Below, in pieces: positions 7,331-17,900 of a DNA stretch of 55,422 nucleotides (within the stretch, counting starts at the first letter, position 1; each line of letters begins with the position of its first letter). The DNA comes from GCA-002282575 sp964493995. Its GTDB lineage: Bacteria > Pseudomonadota > Gammaproteobacteria > Thiomicrospirales > Thiomicrospiraceae. A program made the position numbers and the translations under genes. The stretch covers positions 1 through 55,422 of the forward strand of contig CAZBQD010000010.1 of NCBI GenBank assembly GCA_964493995.1, written 5' to 3'. The notes below the pieces were generated by a model. The model was not told the DNA's origin. It was given only the letters and a program-made list of their open reading frames with translations, and did no database searches.

Positions 7331-9700
7331 TTAAGCACGTAGCTGAGCATTGAGTTGCAGGCTCAGCTGTTCAATCATTTCATTCATACAAGCTTCAATT
7401 TCGGCATCGGTTAGGGTACGTTCTAAGTCTTGGAACCACAAAGCTATCGCTAAACTACGCTGTCCTTCGCCCAATCCCTTACCCGCGTAAACATCAAACA
7501 GTTCGGCTGCTTGAAACCAATCGCGTTTAACCGAAGCGATCACATGTGACACCTGAGCAAAGGTGACGGACGCATCAACCACAACCGCCATATCGCGACG
7601 TACTAAGGGGAACTTAGACAGCCCCTGGAAAGTCGCTTTGGCTGGTAAGGCGGTTAAATAGGCCAAATCGATGCTAAACAGCACCGCTGGCATATCGATA
7701 TCCATTAGCTTCGCCAAACTGGGGTGCAAGCTACCAATCAAACCAATCACTTGCCCATTCAGCTGAATGCTGGCGGTTTGACCCGGATGCAAGGCGGGGT
7801 GTTGTGACGGCACAAAACTGACTTGATCCATCAATCCGGCACTGGCTAGCAATGCCTCCACATCCCCTTTCACATCATAAAAATCAACCTGACGCGTCGC
7901 CTGACCCCACTGCATGGCTGCCGCGCTACCACAAGCCAAACCCGCCAAAGTGGGGATTTGCACGGGCAGTCCATTGTCATCCTGCTGCGCCAGAAAACGC
8001 AAGCCCGTTTCAAAGAAACGCACGCGTTTAGCTTGACGGTTGAGGTTATATCGCGCGGCTGACAGTAAGCCAGTCCACAAACTGACACGCATTTGCCCTA
8101 AGGTTTCCGCAATCGGATTGGCGAGATCAATACCCACCTGATCCGGTTCGACCAGTCGTTGTTCTTTGCCATCAACAAAACTGTAGGTAATGGCTTCTTG
8201 ATAACCACGACCGACCAAAAGTTGTTTTAAGCGCATCTCTTGCTGGTTACGGCCCGATGGCATGACACTGGTCGCGGGTAACGGCAACTTGGGTAAATTA
8301 TCCAGTCCAATCATGCGCGCCAGCTCTTCGACCAAATCTGCTTCAATCGCCATATCGAAACGCCAGCTGGGTGCCACCACATCCCATCCCGTTGCATTGG
8401 CCGTTACCTTCATGCCTAAACCAGATAACAACTGAACCACTTGCTCATCGGCAACCGACATACCCAATAAACGCTCAATGCGCTCACGACGTAGGCTCAA
8501 ACGATTCTCAGCGACGGATGCCGCACCAACGCTAACCACCGTAGCGCCCTGAGCACCCGCTTCAGCCAATAGGTTAAGTGCGCGCTTCATCGCTAACTCA
8601 GGCAACAAGGGATCAACACCACGCTCAAAACGGTGTGAAGCATCGGTGTGCAAACCTAAGCGACGCGCTCTACCCACCACCGCGGCTGGTGTAAAATGCG
8701 CACACTCCAATACCACGCGACGAGTCGACTCAGTCACCGCGGTTGATTGTCCACCCATAATACCGGCCAAAGCAATCGCACCGCTATCATCGGCAATCAC
8801 CAACATATCCCCTGCCAAGCTGACCGTTTTGCCGTCTAGCAAGGTCAAAGACTCGTTAGCCTGAGCCTTTCGGATCTGAATCGCACCTTGAATCTTGTCG
8901 GCATCAAAGGCGTGCATGGGTTGTCCCAGTTCCAGCATCACATAATTGGTGACATCTACCACCAAACCCAAACTACGCAAACCTGAACGACGCAACCGCT
9001 CTTTCATCCAAAGTGGCGTCTGTGCGTTTTCGGGTAAATCAACACGACAAGCCAAATAACTTGGGCAAGAGGCAGCCGCATCTAACTTAACGTCAACCGA
9101 TGCAGAAAGCACAGACTGAGGTTCTGTTACACTAGGCGCTTGCACTGAAACACCACTTAATGCCGCCACATCACGCGCCACACCCAAGACACTCAACGCA
9201 TCGGCACGATTCGGGGTTAGCGAAATCTCGATACTGGCATCATCCAAATTGAGCGCTTCACGCAAGTCAGCACCCGCGGTCAACTCGGCGGGTAAATCCC
9301 ATAAACCACTTTCCTGACCCTCAATGCCTAATTCACCCGCTGAACACAACATGCCAGAGGAAGCCACACCACGTAATTGAGCATCTTTAATGGTGATACC
9401 AGGCAATACCGCCCCTACCAAAGCAGTCGGCGCCAGCATACCAACACGGACATTCGGCGCTCCACAGACAATCTGCACTGGCTCAGCACGTCCCACATCC
9501 ACGGTTGTGACGCGCAACTTATCGGCATTCGGATGCGGCTCGACCGTCAGTACTTTGCCCACTACCACGCCACTGAATTCACCCGCAACAGGCGTCGTTT
9601 CTTCTACTTCCAACCCTAAATCATTGAGCTTGGCACAAGTTTGATCCAAGCTCCAACCGGTCGTCACTAAGCTATTTAACCATTGATATGAAAATTTCAT
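7331..9700 (-). CDS. pheT: Phenylalanyl-tRNA synthetase beta subunit
   Basis: 789 aa, normal length. It begins MKFSYQWLNSLV and carries the N-terminal tRNA-binding EMAP-like domain (about 40-150, VVVGKVLTVEPHPNADKLRV). The B3/B4 editing region (about 210-400, with GIMGG), B5, the catalytic-like core and the C-terminal anticodon-binding domain (FPLVRRDMAVVVD onward) follow. With PheS it forms the alpha2-beta2 enzyme that charges tRNA-Phe; the beta subunit also removes mischarged tyrosine. It starts 9 bp after pheS. Confidence 0.97.
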   Translation of the reverse strand: MKFSYQWLNSLVTTGWSLDQTCAKLNDLGLEVEETTPVAGEFSGVVVGKVLTVEPHPNADKLRVTTVDVGRAEPVQIVCGAPNVRVGMLAPTALVGAVLPGITIKDAQLRGVASSGMLCSAGELGIEGQESGLWDLPAELTAGADLREALNLDDASIEISLTPNRADALSVLGVARDVAALSGVSVQAPSVTEPQSVLSASVDVKLDAAASCPSYLACRVDLPENAQTPLWMKERLRRSGLRSLGLVVDVTNYVMLELGQPMHAFDADKIQGAIQIRKAQANESLTLLDGKTVSLAGDMLVIADDSGAIALAGIMGGQSTAVTESTRRVVLECAHFTPAAVVGRARRLGLHTDASHRFERGVDPLLPELAMKRALNLLAEAGAQGATVVSVGAASVAENRLSLRRERIERLLGMSVADEQVVQLLSGLGMKVTANATGWDVVAPSWRFDMAIEADLVEELARMIGLDNLPKLPLPATSVMPSGRNQQEMRLKQLLVGRGYQEAITYSFVDGKEQRLVEPDQVGIDLANPIAETLGQMRVSLWTGLLSAARYNLNRQAKRVRFFETGLRFLAQQDDNGLPVQIPTLAGLACGSAAAMQWGQATRQVDFYDVKGDVEALLASAGLMDQVSFVPSQHPALHPGQTASIQLNGQVIGLIGSLHPSLAKLMDIDMPAVLFSIDLAYLTALPAKATFQGLSKFPLVRRDMAVVVDASVTFAQVSHVIASVKRDWFQAAELFDVYAGKGLGEGQRSLAIALWFQDLERTLTDAEIEACMNEMIEQLSLQLNAQLRA

Positions 9701-9709
9701 CTCGCCTCC

Positions 9710-10702
9710 TTATGCCTGAAATTGACGCAAGAAGCGCACATCATTATCAAAGAGCAATCGCAAATCGGGAATACCAAAGCGCAGCATCGCCAAGCGCTCA
9801 ACGCCCAGACCAAAGGCGAATCCGGTGTATTCCTCTGGATCAATACCGGCGTGCTTCAGCACGTTGGGATGCACCACACCACACCCTAAGACTTCAATCC
9901 AACGCCCACCCAGCAGATTGGTGGCAATATCCACTTCTGCTGACGGTTCAGTAAACGGGAAATAGGACGGACGGAAACGCACTTTCAGCTCAGGGTCATC
10001 GAAGAAGTAAACAAGGAAAGACTCTAACAAGGCTTTTAATTGCGCAAAGTTAGCCGTTTTATCCACCACTAAGCCTTCAATTTGATGAAACATCGGCGTG
10101 TGGGTTTGGTCAGAATCACAACGATAGACGCGTCCGGGCGCAATAATACGTAAAGGCGGCTGTTGGCGCTCCATGGTACGAATTTGAACAGGCGAAGTAT
10201 GCGTTCTCAGCAACAAGCCGCTATCGAAATAAAAGGTATCGTGCATGGCGCGCGCAGGATGGGTTTCGGGAATATTTAAGGCTTCGAAATTATGCACATC
10301 ATCTTCAATTTCGGGACCTTGTTCTACCGAAAAACCCAGCTGAGCAAACCAATCGTTAATACGGGCAATCGTTTGCGTCACCGGGTGCAAACTACCGACA
10401 TCAACATTACGCCCTGGCAAACTCACATCTAACGACTCACTTGCCAGCTTAGCAGCCAGAAGTGCATCGGAAATGCCTTTCTTTTTGGCGTCCAAGGCTT
10501 CATTAATCGCTTGACGCAAGGCACTGACCTTAGCACCGAGAATCGGCTTTTCTTCAGCGCTAGCTTGACCTAGCTGTTTGCTCAGCTCAGTTAACGCCCC
10601 TTTTTTGCCAAAGTAATGAACGCGCACGGTTTCTAAGGCTTCTAAATGTGATGCTTCATTAATCTGTGTTAACGCATCTTGTAAAAGACGATCCATGTCC
10701 AT
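9710..10702 (-). CDS. pheS: Phenylalanyl-tRNA synthetase alpha subunit
   Basis: 330 aa. N-terminal coiled-coil (about 1-85), then the class II catalytic core: motif 2 region PGRVYRCDSDQTHTPMFHQIEG and motif 3 GFAFGLGVERLAML. The open frame can be extended one codon to a TTG, but the ATG at 10700-10702 has an AGGGAG ribosome binding site 7 nt upstream, so that start is used. It lies after rplT with a 166-bp spacer carrying a terminator-like hairpin, so pheST may partly depend on its own promoter or on read-through. Confidence 0.97.
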   Translation of the reverse strand: MDMDRLLQDALTQINEASHLEALETVRVHYFGKKGALTELSKQLGQASAEEKPILGAKVSALRQAINEALDAKKKGISDALLAAKLASESLDVSLPGRNVDVGSLHPVTQTIARINDWFAQLGFSVEQGPEIEDDVHNFEALNIPETHPARAMHDTFYFDSGLLLRTHTSPVQIRTMERQQPPLRIIAPGRVYRCDSDQTHTPMFHQIEGLVVDKTANFAQLKALLESFLVYFFDDPELKVRFRPSYFPFTEPSAEVDIATNLLGGRWIEVLGCGVVHPNVLKHAGIDPEEYTGFAFGLGVERLAMLRFGIPDLRLLFDNDVRFLRQFQA

Positions 10703-10818
10703 CAACGGACTCCCTATGACTCATATCTATTCATTAACTCATCAAGGGTTAGCAACCCAAATGAACAGCTAATGAATTCATATGCTAAGGCTATTGAACA
10801 TCACCATCGATATGATGA

Positions 10819-10848
10819 ATAAAAAACAGGGGTCAAAGACCCCTGTTT
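10819..10848 (-). terminator. Rho-independent terminator or attenuator between rplT and pheS
   Basis: On the minus strand an 11-bp perfect stem (AAACAGGGGTC / GACCCCTGTTT, loop TTT) runs straight into a T tract, starting about 20 nt after the rplT stop. No Phe-rich leader peptide of the E. coli pheM kind is visible before it. It therefore looks like a plain or partial terminator rather than a translation-coupled attenuator. Confidence 0.75.
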
Positions 10849-10868
10849 CATGCCGTTATTGCAATCAA

Positions 10869-11228
10869 TTAAGCCGCTAATGCTGCTTGTGCTTGACGTG
10901 CAATCGCCGAGAAAGCTGCCATATCATGTACAGCCATATCCGCTAAGACTTTACGGTCAATTTCAATATTGGCTTTTTTCAAGCCGTTAATGAATTTGCT
11001 GTAAGTCATATCAAGGCTACGAACTGCTGCGTTAATACGCGCAATCCACAACGCACGGAATTGACGTTTTTTCTGACGACGGTCACGGTAAGCGTATTGA
11101 CCCGCTTTGATGACCGCTTGTACCGCTACGCGATAGACATTTTTACGACGACCGCGGTAACCCTTGGCTGCATCGATAACTTTCTTGTGACGCGCTCTGG
11201 CGACAACACCACGTTTAACTCGTGCCAT
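10869..11228 (-). CDS. rplT: 50S ribosomal protein L20
   Basis: 119 aa, standard length. The highly basic N-terminus MARVKRGVVARARHKK and GYRGRRKNVYRVA are family signatures, as is FRALWIARINAAVR. L20 is an early assembly protein of the large subunit. In E. coli it also represses its own operon by binding the mRNA ahead of rpmI. It lies 20 bp after rpmI. Confidence 0.98.
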   Translation of the reverse strand: MARVKRGVVARARHKKVIDAAKGYRGRRKNVYRVAVQAVIKAGQYAYRDRRQKKRQFRALWIARINAAVRSLDMTYSKFINGLKKANIEIDRKVLADMAVHDMAAFSAIARQAQAALAA

Positions 11229-11248
11229 TTATTTCACTCCTTCTAATA

Positions 11249-11446
11249 TTACGCGTAAGGCATCATTTGAACAACAGATTTAACGTCGTTCTCATGTACC
11301 ATGCCAGGTGCGCGTAATTGACGCTTACGCTTACTCGTTTTCTTAGTCAGGATGTGACGCAGGAAAGCCTGCTTGCACTTAAAACGGCCAGAGCCGGTTT
11401 TTTGGAAGCGCTTTTTAGCGCTACTCTTGGTTTTCATTTTAGACAT
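11249..11446 (-). CDS. rpmI: 50S ribosomal protein L35
   Basis: 65 aa. MSKMKTKSSAKKRFQKTGSG and HILTKKTSKRKRQLR are the typical L35 pattern. It lies between infC and rplT as in most bacteria, and is translated from the infC-rpmI-rplT message. Confidence 0.97.
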   Translation of the reverse strand: MSKMKTKSSAKKRFQKTGSGRFKCKQAFLRHILTKKTSKRKRQLRAPGMVHENDVKSVVQMMPYA

Positions 11447-11484
11447 AACATTACTCAGCTACGCATTGATGGAAATATAAGACT

Positions 11485-11528
11485 AGAGCACCGAGGAATG
11501 GCTCTGCAAGTAACTGGAGCTAGGCTCC
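11485..11528 (-). promoter_or_regulatory. Paired hairpins in the infC-rpmI spacer, possible L20 autoregulatory leader
   Basis: The 100-bp spacer holds two short hairpins in the transcript: GGAGC/GCTCC with a 3-nt loop (11516-11528) and AGAGC/GCTCT with an 11-nt loop (11485-11505). In E. coli L20 binds structures in the corresponding place to repress rpmI-rplT. That function here is inferred from position only. Confidence 0.35.
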
Positions 11529-11546
11529 TGTCCCCACGCGTCTCGT

Positions 11547-12101
11547 TTAACTTTTCGAAGGAATGACCATCATCATCAGTTGGCGGCCTTCCAGCTTAGG
11601 CAACTGATCAATCGTACCGATTCCTTCAACATCGGCTTGAATGCGCTCTAGCACCTTCAAACCCAGTTCCTTATGCGTAATTTCGCGTCCACGAAACCAC
11701 ACAATTACCTTCACACGGTCTCCCTCTTCCAAAAAACGTTTCAGGTTGCGAAGCTTTACCTGATAATCGCCTTCCTCGGTTCCAGGGCGGAACTTTAACT
11801 CTTTGACTTGGATCTGTTTCTGCTTCTTCTTCGCTTCAGCATTTTTCTTCTGAAGCTGGAATTGAAACTTACCATAGTCCATAACCTTACAGACTGGCGT
11901 ATCTGCCTGAGCAGCAATTTCCACCAAATCCAGTTCAGCATCCTCAGCAATACGTAACGCTTCGGCTAACTTAACAATACCGATCTGCTCACCTTCTGGA
12001 CCGATCAGTCGTACAGATTGCGCTCGAATCTCACCATTAATACGCTCCTTACGGTTGCTTTCTTCTGGTGCGGTACTGCGCACGATAGGTCGCTTGCTGA
12101 T
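11547..12101 (-). CDS. infC: Translation initiation factor IF-3, AUC start
   Basis: IF-3 keeps the 30S subunit free and checks start codons. N-terminal domain (RINGEIRAQSVRLIGPEGEQIG), linker rich in Lys (QLQKKNAEAKKKQKQIQ) and C-terminal domain ending MMMVIPSKS are all present. The conventional start would be the GTG at 12081-12083, which has no ribosome binding site. Six codons upstream an ATC (12099-12101) sits 8 nt after a clean AGGAG, giving 184 aa. IF-3 genes classically use rare AUU/AUC/AUA starts so that IF-3 represses its own translation. It follows the thrS stop by 29 bp. Confidence 0.9.
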   Translation of the reverse strand: MSKRPIVRSTAPEESNRKERINGEIRAQSVRLIGPEGEQIGIVKLAEALRIAEDAELDLVEIAAQADTPVCKVMDYGKFQFQLQKKNAEAKKKQKQIQVKELKFRPGTEEGDYQVKLRNLKRFLEEGDRVKVIVWFRGREITHKELGLKVLERIQADVEGIGTIDQLPKLEGRQLMMMVIPSKS

Positions 12102-12130
12102 AACACTTACTCCTAAATAAGTTCTAAAAT

Positions 12131-14050
12131 TTACACATTGCCTTTGGTAGCAACTTCATGTGCCAAGCGTTCCATGAGTTGAGCCATGCTCATATTACCC
12201 AAGGTTTCGCCACCACGCACACGAACGTTCACACTACCCGAGCTTTGTTCTTGCTCACCCACCACTAAGGTGTAGGGAATGCGCTGCATTGAGTGTTCAC
12301 GAATTTTATACCCAAGCTTTTCATTTCTCAAGTCTAATTCAACACGATAACCCGATTTTCTTAATTCTGCAACCACTTTTTTCGCATAGTCATCAAAAAC
12401 TTCCGAAACGGGCAGCACCGATAATTGCACCGGCGCTAACCATAAAGGGAATTTACCTTCATAATGCTCAATCAAAATACCACAGAAACGTTCTAACGAA
12501 CCAAACAAGGCACGGTGTAACATCACCGGACGTTTCTTGGTGCCATCGTCTGAAATGTAGTTCAAGTCAAAGCGATCGGGCAAACTCATATCCACTTGCA
12601 AGGTGCCACATTGCCAATCACGACCAATGGCATCACGCAAGACAAACTCAAGTTTAGGACCGTAAAAAGCACCTTCACCCGGGAAAAGCGTGTAAGGCAG
12701 GTTCATCGCATTTAACGAGTCTGCTAAAGCCGCTTCTAAAATATCCCAAGTTTCATCGCTACCAATGCGGTTTTCTGGACGCGTTGATAACTTGATATGC
12801 ACATTGTTAAAGCCGAACTCTTTATAAATGTCTAACACCAAAGCGACCACATCCTGACACTCTTGTGCCATTTGCTCGGGCGTACAGAAAATGTGGGCAT
12901 CGTCTTGCGTAAAATGACGCACTCGCATGAGGCCGTGCAATGCGCCCGATGGTTCATAGCGGTGAACCTTACCAAACTCACCCATACGAATGGGTAAATC
13001 ACGGTAACTTTTTTGACCTTGCGCGTACATCAGCATCGCACCGGGACAGTTCATCGGCTTTAAGGCATAGACGCGACCATCTTCGGTGGTGGTGGTAAAC
13101 ATATTGTCACGATAGTTAAACCAGTGACCAGACACTTCCCACAGACTGCGATCCATCACATCGGGCGTGTTAACCTCGATGTAACCGGTTTCCGCCTGAC
13201 GTTGACGCATGTAACTAATGAGTTGTTGAAATACCGTCCAGCCTTTCGGATGCCAGAACACGGCACCAGGTGCTTCTTCATGAAAATGGAATAAATCTAA
13301 CTGTTTACCCAGCTTACGATGGTCGCGCTTTTCCGCTTCTTCCATCATCACCAAATAATCTTTCAGCTCTTTTTCAGTCGCGAAAGCCACACCATAAATA
13401 CGTTGTAGCATTTTATTGTTGCTATCACCACGCCAATAAGCACCGGCTACCTTGGTCAATTTGAAGGCTTTGGTAAAGCTCATATTGGGTACATGCGGAC
13501 CACGACACATATCCACATATTCTTCATGATGATAGAGATTCATCGCCGTTTGCGTTGCAGGAATATCTCGAACCAACTCTAATTTGTAAGGTTCTTTGCG
13601 CTCGGTAAAGAGCTGAACCACTTGATCGCGTGGTGTGACTTTTTTAACAACGGCATACTGGGTTTTCGCCAAGGCCTGCATACGCTGTTCAATCGCTTGC
13701 AAGTCTTCTTGGGTCAGTGAACGCTCATAATCCACATCGTAGTAAAAGCCATTCTCAATGACTGGACCAATGGCCATTTGAATGCCCGGAAAGAGTTGCT
13801 TGGCAGCATGACCCAACAAATGGGCACAGGAATGTCGCATGATGTGCAAACCATCGGCATCTTTGATGGTGATGATGGAAAGACTGGCATCTTCTGTGAT
13901 GAGATCACAGGCATCGCATAACTCGCCATTCACTCGACCGGCAATACAGGCTTTTGCCAAACCAGCGCCAATACTGGCGGCCACATCCATCACAGAAACA
14001 GGCGCATCGAAATGACGTTGACTACCATCGGGCAAAGTAATGACCGGCAT
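12131..14050 (-). CDS. thrS: Threonyl-tRNA synthetase
   Basis: 639 aa, full length. N-terminal TGS domain (about 1-62), tRNA-SAD editing domain (HSCAHLLGHA, about 73), class II catalytic core (motif 2 region FGKVHRYEPSGALHGLMRVR) and C-terminal anticodon-binding domain (from about 540) are in order. It charges tRNA-Thr and clears Ser-tRNA-Thr. It is the first gene of the infC-rpmI-rplT group and has its own promoter just upstream. Confidence 0.98.
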   Translation of the reverse strand: MPVITLPDGSQRHFDAPVSVMDVAASIGAGLAKACIAGRVNGELCDACDLITEDASLSIITIKDADGLHIMRHSCAHLLGHAAKQLFPGIQMAIGPVIENGFYYDVDYERSLTQEDLQAIEQRMQALAKTQYAVVKKVTPRDQVVQLFTERKEPYKLELVRDIPATQTAMNLYHHEEYVDMCRGPHVPNMSFTKAFKLTKVAGAYWRGDSNNKMLQRIYGVAFATEKELKDYLVMMEEAEKRDHRKLGKQLDLFHFHEEAPGAVFWHPKGWTVFQQLISYMRQRQAETGYIEVNTPDVMDRSLWEVSGHWFNYRDNMFTTTTEDGRVYALKPMNCPGAMLMYAQGQKSYRDLPIRMGEFGKVHRYEPSGALHGLMRVRHFTQDDAHIFCTPEQMAQECQDVVALVLDIYKEFGFNNVHIKLSTRPENRIGSDETWDILEAALADSLNAMNLPYTLFPGEGAFYGPKLEFVLRDAIGRDWQCGTLQVDMSLPDRFDLNYISDDGTKKRPVMLHRALFGSLERFCGILIEHYEGKFPLWLAPVQLSVLPVSEVFDDYAKKVVAELRKSGYRVELDLRNEKLGYKIREHSMQRIPYTLVVGEQEQSSGSVNVRVRGGETLGNMSMAQLMERLAHEVATKGNV

Positions 14051-14089
14051 GATTCTCTTTCCTAAGTTAAATTGGCTACAAGGTCTGCT

Positions 14090-14118
14090 ATTGTAGCAGT
14101 TGCCCCTATTTTAGTGAA
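14090..14118 (-). promoter_or_regulatory. Sigma70-type promoter for the thrS operon
   Basis: On the minus strand TTCACT (-35, 14118-14113), a 17-bp spacer and TACAAT (-10, 14095-14090) are preceded by TG one base before the -10 (extended -10). It lies about 40 bp before the thrS ATG and between two genes, with no competing match. Confidence 0.6.
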
Positions 14119-14128
14119 CTCTCGATCA

Positions 14129-14974
14129 TCACAAAACTGAATCCATGGCATGTGAGGCAATGGTCAGTACGGGAAATTGATGGCGAAGCTGGTCTGCTTG
14201 ACTTAAATCGATTTGCGCTGAAAACACACCCTGTTGCTGCTGCGAATCCGATAAAACGCCTCCCCACGCATCAACCAGTAACGAATGTCCGTAGGTTTGC
14301 AGACGTTCATCATGTTGCCCAACCTGATTAACCGCCAACATAAAAGACTGGGTTTCAATGGCTCTCGCTCTCACTAAGGCGTGCCAATGCGCCGCACCGG
14401 TTTCAGCGGTAAAAGCCGAGGGTAATAACAGCAATCTCGCCCCAGCTTGCGCATAATAACGAAACAGTGCGGGAAATCGCAGATCGTAACAAATCGCTAA
14501 CCCAATCGCTCCCCAGGGACTCTGCCAAATCACCGGGGCAGGACCGCCATGAAATAGACTATCCTCACGGTAGCTTGCCCCTGTGGGCGTGACAACCGAA
14601 AACAAATGCATCTTACGGTAGTAGGTGACTAGCACTCCCTTAGGGTCAAATATACAGAGTGTTGCATAAACAGCAACGCCTATTGCCAACGGTAAACTGC
14701 CTGCTACCACATAGGCATTTAGCTGTCGCGCCCACTGCGCACACGCCGCCTGTAAAGGCGCTTGCGTATCGCCGAGTCGCTCCACATGTGCACGTTGCAC
14801 CATCATATCCGAAGACAAGCAGGCAAAAGCTTCTGGCAATACCAGCACATCGGGCTGGCTGGCTGCCACTTCAGGCAAGCACTGACTAATCTGTGCTAAA
14901 TTATGCGACACATCTCGGCATGCCGTTAAAGCGATCCAGCTTAATTTGAGCTGATTAAGGTGCGCTGAGTTCAT
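14129..14974 (-). CDS. Nitrilase-superfamily amidase (deaminated glutathione amidase-like)
   Basis: 281 aa carbon-nitrogen hydrolase with the Glu-Lys-Cys triad visible: Glu48 in VLPEAFA, Lys121 in YYRKMHLF and Cys162 in AICYDLRFP. The Nit1/YbeM branch hydrolyses deaminated glutathione, a repair job. The motifs fit that branch, but substrate is inferred. It overlaps the end of yhdP by 20 bp. A yhdP-nitrilase pair is common in betaproteobacteria. Confidence 0.9.
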   Translation of the reverse strand: MNSAHLNQLKLSWIALTACRDVSHNLAQISQCLPEVAASQPDVLVLPEAFACLSSDMMVQRAHVERLGDTQAPLQAACAQWARQLNAYVVAGSLPLAIGVAVYATLCIFDPKGVLVTYYRKMHLFSVVTPTGASYREDSLFHGGPAPVIWQSPWGAIGLAICYDLRFPALFRYYAQAGARLLLLPSAFTAETGAAHWHALVRARAIETQSFMLAVNQVGQHDERLQTYGHSLLVDAWGGVLSDSQQQQGVFSAQIDLSQADQLRHQFPVLTIASHAMDSVL

Positions 14975-17900
14975 CGAGTATCGGCTCTTGCCAACTCCCT
15001 GTGATGCGATAGTTTAGAGTTATGAAGTTACCACCCAAAGGGGGAATGATTTTTTGCAACAAGTAATAACCAATGGCGGTAATGGGCGATGCCCCCGACA
15101 ACAAAGCCATGGTCGGAATGCTATCCCCGATCAGCGGCGTTACCTTGGCGTTAAGATCATGGGTTTCATCGGTGATATTGCTGGTGCCGGTCAAATCAAT
15201 ATTCATCGCCGTACTGGTGACCGCCAGCGACTCCACCTGCAGCACCCCTTTATTCAAGGTCGATTTCAGCAGGATTTTATCGAAGGCTAAGCCTTGATTC
15301 ACCACATCACCCAAGCCCATTTTTAAGCGGCGTGTAAAAGCATCAAAACTGAGCAAGCCGAGCAATCGACTAAAGCCTCCCGGACTGGCTTCGCTGAGCA
15401 CACCATCATCGGCGCGCACATCTAGGCTACCGCTGATAAGACGACTGTCATAACAATCCAACCCACCTGGCCATGACTGCAAACTGCTTAACTCAATGCT
15501 GCCTGAATTAATGGCATTATCGATACCCACTAAGCGGGTTAAATCGACCGCTTGCTCAGCTCGAGCCTTAATGAAAAGACTGGAACGCTGGCTGGCCACA
15601 TCCCAATCCCAGTCTAACTGAGCCGCCAAGCTTTTAGAACGCAAGGTGATACCCTTAGCGCTGCGAACCGAACCTTGTTGTTTAACACTGGCTTTAATAT
15701 CGGTTAACTCACTGGTAACAATACGCGACTCCCGCCAAGTTTCCAACAGCAACTTATCGATAGAGACGGCCACTTGTGGCCAAACACGGCTACTGGGCGC
15801 AGCGCATTGGGGCAATCCTTGTGCCTGCTTTTCTGCCACACTGGCAATATGATGTTTAAGCCATAAATGCGACAAGTGAAGTTTCATCTGCTCCCCTTGC
15901 CAGCTTAACTCACCGGCTACTTCAGGTGAGGCGATGGTTAAGCCCCCGCTAGCATCCGACTTTTTCTGCCAATTCAGGTTAAGGTCATGAAAGGTTTGCC
16001 CCATTAATTCCAATTGCTTTAAGCTGAGCAGACCCCGCTCGGGCAAACTCACAGCGCTTGAACCCAGGTGCATTTGATAACGCTGCCACCAATCCAGCCA
16101 GGCATCGCCGTTAATCTTGGGCAATACCAGTTTGACAGACTGTTTGGCGGCAACTTGCGTCGTTTTTAAGGGCAGCAAACTTAAGTGCGTCATCTGCCAA
16201 TCCGGTGATGTCGACTTCCATTGGGTGTGCAACTGCCACTGATTATCTTGTGCTGACAGGATTAACTGCTGTTTTTGCCACTGCCCTTTAACTTGCCAAG
16301 GGCTCGACTCGCTTGTTGAAAACAAGCTTGCAAAAGGAGCACTAAGCGTGATCTGCTTAACATCAGCATTGGCTTGAAACTGAATCAATTCATTGGCTAA
16401 AAATTTAACCTCGCCACGCCAAGGCAGCTTGCCTTGAGCCAGTTCTGGCATGACTACGGGGGTTTGAGCGGTTAATAACAGACGTTGTTGCTCGCTCGAA
16501 TCACTGGTCAAACGGGCTTGAATCGGACCGTCACGCCACAGCCCGGATAGGGATCGACCTTCTAAGCCTTTCTCTGACACCAGTATATGACTTTTAAGCT
16601 CAGTTACCCTTTCGTCTTGATAGCTTAACTCTGCTTTTTGTGTTTGCACCACGCCGCGCACACGTGTGCCAACAGTATCAGCGTAACCCTGCAAAGGCAA
16701 CCACAGTGATAACTGACCTTGAAAACCGCCAGTGAGTCGTAACTCGGTCAATAATCGTTCAATTCCCAGCTCCTTGGCTAAGGGCGATTGCTGTAAGAAT
16801 TGGGATATCTGAGTCAACTCACCATTGACCAACCCATTAATACGCAACGCCACCTGCTCTTGCTGGTAGAGGATATCGGCTTTAACCTGATTTAATTGCG
16901 CACCCAACAAACTCGCTTTCTGCGCCGTCATCGCCAGTCGGTCTGGATGCCAAGTTAACACAATATCAGCCTGGGTAATGGGGGGATAGGCCGTATCGTA
17001 AATTAAACGGACTTGTTGCGCCTCGACTTGAGCGCTGAAGTTGTCGCTATGCAAATGACCCGTCAATAAGTCCGCCAGAGCACCGTGAAAATTGAGATGG
17101 GCTTTGGCTTGCTGACCACTGAGTTTGGAGGAAGCCACCCAGCGTTGTAATTCTTTAGAAGCCAAACCAATCGGCAGCAAAGGTAATACCTCTTGCAAGC
17201 TATCGGCCTTAACCGACACCTGAACTTGTGTGGCTTCTGTTTCGTGCACCTGCATCATCACACTCGCTTCGACGCCTGCGACGGCAACGCGCCAACTGGG
17301 AATCGACCAGCGCGCAAAGCTATTAGCCGGATCAACCTGCAACACCAAGGGTTCGGCTTCGACTTTAACCTGCTCACCATTAGGCTGATGCCAACGAATA
17401 TCGCTATCCCCTTGCGGCACAATCGCCAAACGTTGTTGCTCTGGTTGATAGTCAAAGGTCAGTTGGCGGAAAGTCATACCCGGAACGGCTTCATTCGACT
17501 GCCAACTGAGTTGATCGATCGCCCCACGAATATCGTCTAGCTGACCATTGGCACGCCAATGCAAACTGAGTTGATTAAGCCATAACTGAGGCTTCCATCT
17601 CGCCCACCAATTCTGCCAGGCTTCAGGTAACACATTCAACCATTGATCTGTTTCGGCAAGACGAATCTGGTTGAGTGTCAGCAAAGCTCCCGTCTGCGGA
17701 TGCACACTTAAGCGTGGCCAAACGGGTAGATCGATCGTTTGCTCCGCCAGCACCAATCGCTCAATCGTTACGTCCCAAGTGCGCAAATCATCGCTCACCA
17801 CCCGACCCACTAATTGATGAGACAGGTCTTGCGTCCAGGCCTCTGGGTCTCTCACTTCAACCAATAACACCGACGACAAGCGCTCTTTAGTCCAATCGCC

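Noticed and set aside
12289..12657. 122-residue plus-strand frame opposite thrS
   Set aside because: It is antisense to a conserved synthetase gene with intact motifs; no ribosome binding site or family resemblance.
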